9,670 nt of DNA from Candidatus Neomicrothrix sp. UBA881 (GTDB taxonomy: Bacteria > Actinomycetota > Acidimicrobiia > Acidimicrobiales > MedAcidi-G1), in NCBI GenBank assembly GCA_002294285.1, contig DBFL01000003.1, positions 36,442 through 46,111 on the forward strand. The letters run 5' to 3'. Under the pieces are notes generated by a model. The model did not search any database and was not told where the DNA came from. It saw nothing but the letters and a program-made list of their open reading frames with translations. This document shows, one piece after another, positions 6,713 to 9,670 of the stretch. The position numbers were made by a program, and so were the translations under genes. Numbering within the stretch: the stretch's first letter is position 1; the number at the start of each line of letters is the position of its first letter.

Positions 6713-7414
6713 ATGTTAATTCTTGCGATTGAGACTGCTAGCTCACAAGCAGGTTGTGCTATTGGCGGCCATGAAGGAGTTTTGGCATCAGCACACACAG
6801 GTATAAATGGAAAGCATGCAGAGAATATTTCTCCTCAAATAGCATTTGTAAGAGAGCAGGCTGGTGTTGAGTTTTCTGAACTTGGTGCAATTGCAGTTGA
6901 TATTGGGCCAGGTCTGTTTACTGGACTGAGGGTTGGTATTGCAACGGCAGTTTCCATTGCACACGCACTTACTTTGCCAGTAATTGGTATTTCAAGTTTA
7001 GATTTACTTGCATTCCCAGCGCGATGGACGAGTCGCTTAATTGTTTCTGCATTGGATGCCAGAAGAGGGGAGTTGTTTACCGCTCTTTTCCGCAGAGTTC
7101 CAGGAGGGATTCAAAGAGTGCGCGAAGTAAACGTTTGTACGCCAGAAGACTTAGCTGCTGAAATTCAGACATTTGATGAGCCAAGTTTGCTAGTGGGCGA
7201 TGGGGCTCTTCGTTACTCTGAAGTCTTTGAAAGTCTCGGAAGAATAGAACTTGCGGAGCAAGGATTGGCACATCCGAGTGCACGGGCAATGGTTCAGTTG
7301 GCACATGCTCGTGCAATGCGTGAAGATTTTGTGCAACCCTGGGACCTCGAACCCATATATTTACGCAAACCTGATGCAGAAATTAATTGGTCTACACGGA
7401 ATGAATCAAAATGA
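6713..7414 (+). CDS. tsaB: t6A biosynthesis scaffold protein TsaB
   Basis: An inactive ASKHA-fold paralogue of TsaD that dimerises with it and is needed for transfer of the threonylcarbamoyl group to tRNA A37. The N-terminal 'LILAIETASSQAGCAI' is the family's ATPase-like strand and loop. 'KHAENISP' (34-41) matches the R/KHAE.L motif of the dimer interface region, and 'GPGLFTGLRVG' (65-75) is the strongest TsaB signature. The metal-binding His pair of TsaD is absent, as expected. At 233 aa it is a normal length. The start ATG follows AGGAG at 6697-6701. The stop overlaps the rimI start by 4 bp (ATGA). Confidence 0.96.
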   Translation: MLILAIETASSQAGCAIGGHEGVLASAHTGINGKHAENISPQIAFVREQAGVEFSELGAIAVDIGPGLFTGLRVGIATAVSIAHALTLPVIGISSLDLLAFPARWTSRLIVSALDARRGELFTALFRRVPGGIQRVREVNVCTPEDLAAEIQTFDEPSLLVGDGALRYSEVFESLGRIELAEQGLAHPSARAMVQLAHARAMREDFVQPWDLEPIYLRKPDAEINWSTRNESK

Positions 7415-7932
7415 AAACTGATTTTAGGCAAGTCACGATTAGAAACGCAACAGAAGATGATGTTGGACAAATTCTAGCGATTGATGAAATGGTTTTTTCA
7501 ACTATTTGGTCTCCGAATTTTTTGCGCCAACAGTTGCGCTCGGAAAAATGCTTTCATCGGGTGCTAGACAAAAGCGGAAAGGCAATAGGACATTCAGGTC
7601 TTATGAGACTTCATGATGAAGGTCATATAACTACAATGGCTATAAAGCCTGAAAATCAAAACTCTGGATTAGGTAGTTTAATGTTGGCAGATCTTTGTTG
7701 TTCCGCTATCGATTTAAATCTTAAGGGGATCACTCTGGAAGTGAGAGTGGGTAATTCGAAAGCCCAGGCTTTGTATAGAAAGTTTGGATTTGCACCTGCA
7801 GGAGTCAGGCCAAATTATTACAGTGATACAGGAGAAGATGCTTTGATTATGTGGCTTAGTGACTTATCTGATCAGAAGGTTATAGAAATCGTTGAATCAA
7901 CCATAAATCGTTTAGATGTTCAAAAGGTGTGA
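7411..7932 (+). CDS. rimI: Ribosomal protein S18-alanine N-acetyltransferase RimI (GNAT)
   Basis: A GNAT-fold acetyltransferase that acetylates the N-terminal alanine of ribosomal protein S18 with acetyl-CoA. The acetyl-CoA loop is 'QNSGLG' (83-88), the QxxGxG motif. 'LEVRVGNSKAQALYRKFGF' gives Glu110 and Tyr122, with the same 12-residue spacing as the general base and acid of enterobacterial RimI (from memory). 'VRPNYYSDTGEDALIMWL' is the usual RimI ending. At 173 aa it is about 20 residues longer than E. coli RimI because of a polar C-terminal tail. It lies between tsaB and tsaD, a common position in Gram-positive bacteria, and overlaps each by 4 bp. A strong Shine-Dalgarno is lacking, consistent with translational coupling. 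Other GNAT substrates cannot be excluded. Confidence 0.92.
   Translation: MKTDFRQVTIRNATEDDVGQILAIDEMVFSTIWSPNFLRQQLRSEKCFHRVLDKSGKAIGHSGLMRLHDEGHITTMAIKPENQNSGLGSLMLADLCCSAIDLNLKGITLEVRVGNSKAQALYRKFGFAPAGVRPNYYSDTGEDALIMWLSDLSDQKVIEIVESTINRLDVQKV
7924..7927 (+). promoter_or_regulatory. Possible Shine-Dalgarno of tsaD, suggesting an alternative TTG start
   Basis: AAGG, within AAAAGG at 7922-7927, is only one base from the GTG at 7929, too close for normal initiation there. It is seven bases from the in-frame TTG at 7935, which would give 'MANLILGIETSCDET'. Either start leaves the TsaD core intact. The GTG would instead depend on re-initiation at the GTGA overlap with rimI. Confidence 0.4.
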
Positions 7933-8957
7933 AATTGGCTAACTTAATTTTAGGTATAGAAACTTCATGCGATGAGACTGCAGCGGCAGTAGTCGAATCG
8001 TCAAAATTAATACACTCTTCAATAGTCAGTAGCCAGGTTCACTTGCATGAAAGATTTGGCGGCGTTGTACCTGAAATAGCAAGTAGAGCACACGTTGATT
8101 TGATAGTTCCCGTAGTTGCAGAAGCTTTAGTTTCTTCAGGAATGGAGGCAGATGAGATAGAAGCAGTTGCTGCAACTACAGGCCCAGGTCTTGTGGGTTC
8201 CTTGCTGGTAGGAGTTAGCGCGGCAAAAGCTTTAGCAACCGTTTGGGGTGTTCCATTTGTAGAAGTCAATCACCTTGAAGCGCACCTTTATGCATCTTTT
8301 CTTGAAGATCCAGATCTGCAATTACCACTCATCTTTCTGCTTGTTTCCGGAGGTCACACTTTACTTGTCTTGATGGAAGAACAAGGCAAATACCGATTAC
8401 TAGGCTCGACACTTGATGATGCTGCCGGAGAAGCTTATGACAAAGTAGCTCGATATTTGGGACTCGGATATCCCGGTGGACCAGCTATCGACAAGTTAGC
8501 TTTAGAGGGAGATAGAACCGCATTTAAATATCCACGTTCACTTGTGCAGGAAAATCCTGAAACGTTGCCTGAAGATAAACGGTTTGCTTTTTCTTTTAGC
8601 GGTCTAAAAACAGCTGTAGTTAACCATGTGCGTTCAAATCCTGATGTCGCTACAGAAGATGTTGTGGCATCTTTTCAGGAAGCTGTAGTGGATGCATTAT
8701 TAACAAAACTCAAGTGGGCACTTGAATACACAGGAGTTGAAACAGCTTGTTTAGGTGGCGGTGTAGCCGCAAACTCAAGATTACGTGAGAGATTTTTGGA
8801 AACATGCGCTTCAGTCGGTGTTAAAGGGTGCCTACCTTCTAGGGCGATGTGTACAGATAATGCTGCAATGGTTGCCGCCGCTGGATACTGGAGGCTCAAA
8901 AAAATGGGTCCAAGCCCTTTAAACGTTGGAGTAAACCCTAATTTGGGCTTGCTTTAG
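7929..8957 (+). CDS. tsaD: tRNA N6-adenosine threonylcarbamoyltransferase TsaD
   Basis: The catalytic subunit that transfers threonylcarbamoyl from TC-AMP to A37 of ANN-decoding tRNAs. The start is 'LGIETSCDETAAAVV'. The metal-binding pair is His115 and His119 in 'EVNHLEAHLYA', with Asp310 in 'CTDNAAM' as third ligand. 'LLVSGGHTLL' (138-147), 'LDDAAGEAYDKVARYLGLGYPGGP' (residues 162-185), 'FSFSGLKTAV' and 'GGGVAANSRLR' are family signatures of the ASKHA nucleotide fold. The length of 342 aa is standard. It overlaps rimI by 4 bp (GTGA). The stop is followed by the 200-bp regulatory gap before groES, and a weak inverted repeat spans the stop codon. Older annotations call this family O-sialoglycoprotein endopeptidase, which is not its role. 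Confidence 0.97.
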   Translation: MKLANLILGIETSCDETAAAVVESSKLIHSSIVSSQVHLHERFGGVVPEIASRAHVDLIVPVVAEALVSSGMEADEIEAVAATTGPGLVGSLLVGVSAAKALATVWGVPFVEVNHLEAHLYASFLEDPDLQLPLIFLLVSGGHTLLVLMEEQGKYRLLGSTLDDAAGEAYDKVARYLGLGYPGGPAIDKLALEGDRTAFKYPRSLVQENPETLPEDKRFAFSFSGLKTAVVNHVRSNPDVATEDVVASFQEAVVDALLTKLKWALEYTGVETACLGGGVAANSRLRERFLETCASVGVKGCLPSRAMCTDNAAMVAAAGYWRLKKMGPSPLNVGVNPNLGLL

Positions 8958-8982
8958 GGCAATTATTTTGTTTTTCCCTAAA
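8953..8982 (+). terminator. Weak inverted repeat at the tsaD stop; possible terminator
   Basis: TTTAGGG (8953-8959, including the TAG stop) is the perfect complement of CCCTAAA (8976-8982), with a 16-nt T-rich loop. This is where transcript release before groES would be expected. The stem is short and AU-rich at its base, and no T tract follows it, so it is not a canonical intrinsic terminator. It may only slow or partly stop transcription. Confidence 0.3.
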
Positions 8983-9054
8983 TCAAGTGAATTTTGCGAT
9001 ACCTCAGGGGAAATTTGTTTTAAAACGGTCGAAAAATGTTGGAATTACACACAT

Positions 9055-9083
9055 TTCAGACGTATCGTTAGCAGTCGGATAAT
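9055..9083 (+). promoter_or_regulatory. Candidate sigma-A-type promoter of groESL
   Basis: TTCAGA (9055-9060; 4 of 6 to TTGACA) and GATAAT (9078-9083; 5 of 6 to TATAAT) are separated by exactly 17 bp. The -10 box lies almost wholly within the 9-bp spacer of the CIRCE operator, a placement in which a bound repressor would block RNA polymerase. Initiation would be expected near 9089-9091, about 67-69 nt before the groES ATG. It is a prediction from sequence alone. Confidence 0.55.
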
Positions 9084-9094
9084 GAGACTGCCAA
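9068..9094 (+). promoter_or_regulatory. CIRCE operator (HrcA binding site), variant form
   Basis: TTAGCAGTC (9068-9076), nine bases, then GACTGCCAA (9086-9094). The textbook CIRCE is TTAGCACTC-N9-GAGTGCTAA. The spacer length is exact. The left arm differs at one base (C to G at position 7). The right arm carries the matching change plus one further T-to-C change. The arms pair at 8 of 9 positions as DNA, with the ninth able to wobble as G-U or appear as A.C depending on strand. Its position ahead of groES is where HrcA normally represses the chaperonin operon, releasing it when GroEL is occupied by unfolded protein. hrcA itself is not in the window. Confidence 0.88.
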
Positions 9095-9130
9095 AAGAGT
9101 TGTTGTTCAATTCATAAATTTTGGCAGTTT
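9085..9130 (+). other. Alternative stem-loop in the groES leader using a third CIRCE-like half-site
   Basis: ACTGCCAAAA (9087-9096) is a perfect complement of TTTTGGCAGT (9119-9128), with a 22-nt loop. A G-U and an A-U pair can extend it outward to 9085 and 9130. The left strand is the right arm of CIRCE, and the right strand is a third near-copy of the half-site (TTGGCAGTT at 9121-9129). If transcription starts near 9090, part of this stem would form the 5' end of the groESL mRNA. Whether it acts as RNA structure, a second HrcA contact or neither is not known. Confidence 0.45.
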
Positions 9131-9157
9131 AAGAAAGAATTAGAATCGGAGTTTTCT

Positions 9158-9448
9158 ATGAACCTTCAGCCTCTTGAGGATCGTATTGTGGTCCGACCTA
9201 GCGAATCAGAAGAGACCACTGCAAGTGGTCTTGTTATACCTGATACAGCAAAGGAAAAACCACAAACTGGTGAAGTATTAGCAATAGGACCTGGTAGACG
9301 CAGTGAACAGGGCGGAGAATTAATACCAATGGAAGTTGGTGTTGGTGACACGGTTGTTTACAGCAAATACGGCGGAACTGAAATAACTGTAGAGGGTGAG
9401 GATCTTTTGATTCTTAATGCTCGTGATGTTCTCGCGGTTGTGAAGTAG
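9158..9448 (+). CDS. groES: Co-chaperonin GroES (Cpn10)
   Basis: The heptameric lid of the GroEL chaperonin, cytoplasmic. At 96 aa it has the normal length. '[12 protein letters not shown]' is the classic N-terminus. The mobile loop that grips GroEL is about residues 16-33, including 'SGLVIPD'. '[14 protein letters not shown]' and '[15 protein letters not shown]' form the core barrel strands, and the C-terminal '[13 protein letters not shown]' is conserved. The ATG follows GGAG (9148-9151) with a six-base gap, a good Shine-Dalgarno. Expression is probably controlled by the CIRCE operator upstream. The groEL ATG follows 6 bp after the stop. Confidence 0.97.
   Translation: MNLQPLEDRIVVRPSESEETTASGLVIPDTAKEKPQTGEVLAIGPGRRSEQGGELIPMEVGVGDTVVYSKYGGTEITVEGEDLLILNARDVLAVVK

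Positions 9449-9670
<222 letters not shown>

Noticed and set aside
9017..9026. GTTTTAAAAC palindrome upstream of groES
   Set aside because: It is short and A/T-dominated and lies outside the promoter and CIRCE region; there is no second copy to suggest a regulator site.
9039..9068. Alternative groESL promoter with TTGGAA (9039-9044) and TATCGT (9063-9068)
   Set aside because: The -10 match is poor and the spacing is 18 bp; the TTCAGA/GATAAT pair inside CIRCE fits better.

Overview
The window reads as a compact, almost entirely plus-strand housekeeping region of a bacterial chromosome. It has 12 genes in the order [probable GlmS-like/SIS protein tail] - acpS - nnr - alr - GTDC1-like glycosyltransferase - P1-family peptidase - family 4 uracil-DNA glycosylase - tsaE - tsaB - rimI - tsaD - groES - groEL (start only). 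The backbone acpS/nnr/alr ... tsaE-tsaB-rimI-tsaD-groES-groEL is an arrangement I associate with Actinobacteria (Mycobacterium has the same set in a similar order). The protein style (GKGSNGEDGR motif in Nnr, the GroEL N-terminus) also fits. Base composition, sampled by eye on a few lines, is about 40-47% GC, low for that phylum. An uncultured, AT-rich actinobacterium of the Acidimicrobiia/marine type is my best guess. This is inference; no rRNA is present to test it.

Region 1 (1-3518) is cell-envelope and basic metabolism: the 3' end of a gene that may be amino-sugar related, holo-ACP synthase, the bifunctional NAD(P)HX repair enzyme, and alanine racemase. The genes are packed tightly, and alr starts inside the nnr tail behind a good Shine-Dalgarno. 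Region 2 (3525-6196) is an unusual three-gene block between alr and tsaE. It holds a homologue of GTDC1/QTMAN, the tRNA-queuosine mannosyltransferase family, a self-processing P1 (DmpA/NylC) peptidase, and an iron-sulfur uracil-DNA glycosylase whose end overlaps tsaE. Region 3 (6189-8957) is the t6A set tsaE-tsaB-tsaD with rimI between tsaB and tsaD; its genes overlap or nearly touch, which implies one translationally coupled transcript. Region 4 (8958-9670) is a 200-bp regulatory gap followed by groES and the first 72 codons of groEL.

The most interesting non-coding signal is in that gap. It is an HrcA-type CIRCE operator with an exact 9-nt spacer that departs from the textbook CIRCE at the same position in both arms, so the symmetry is kept. 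A plausible -10 box lies in its spacer. A third copy of the half-site, 26 nt further down, can pair with the right CIRCE arm and could form an alternative hairpin in the groES leader. I saw no mobile elements, CRISPR arrays, tRNA or rRNA genes.
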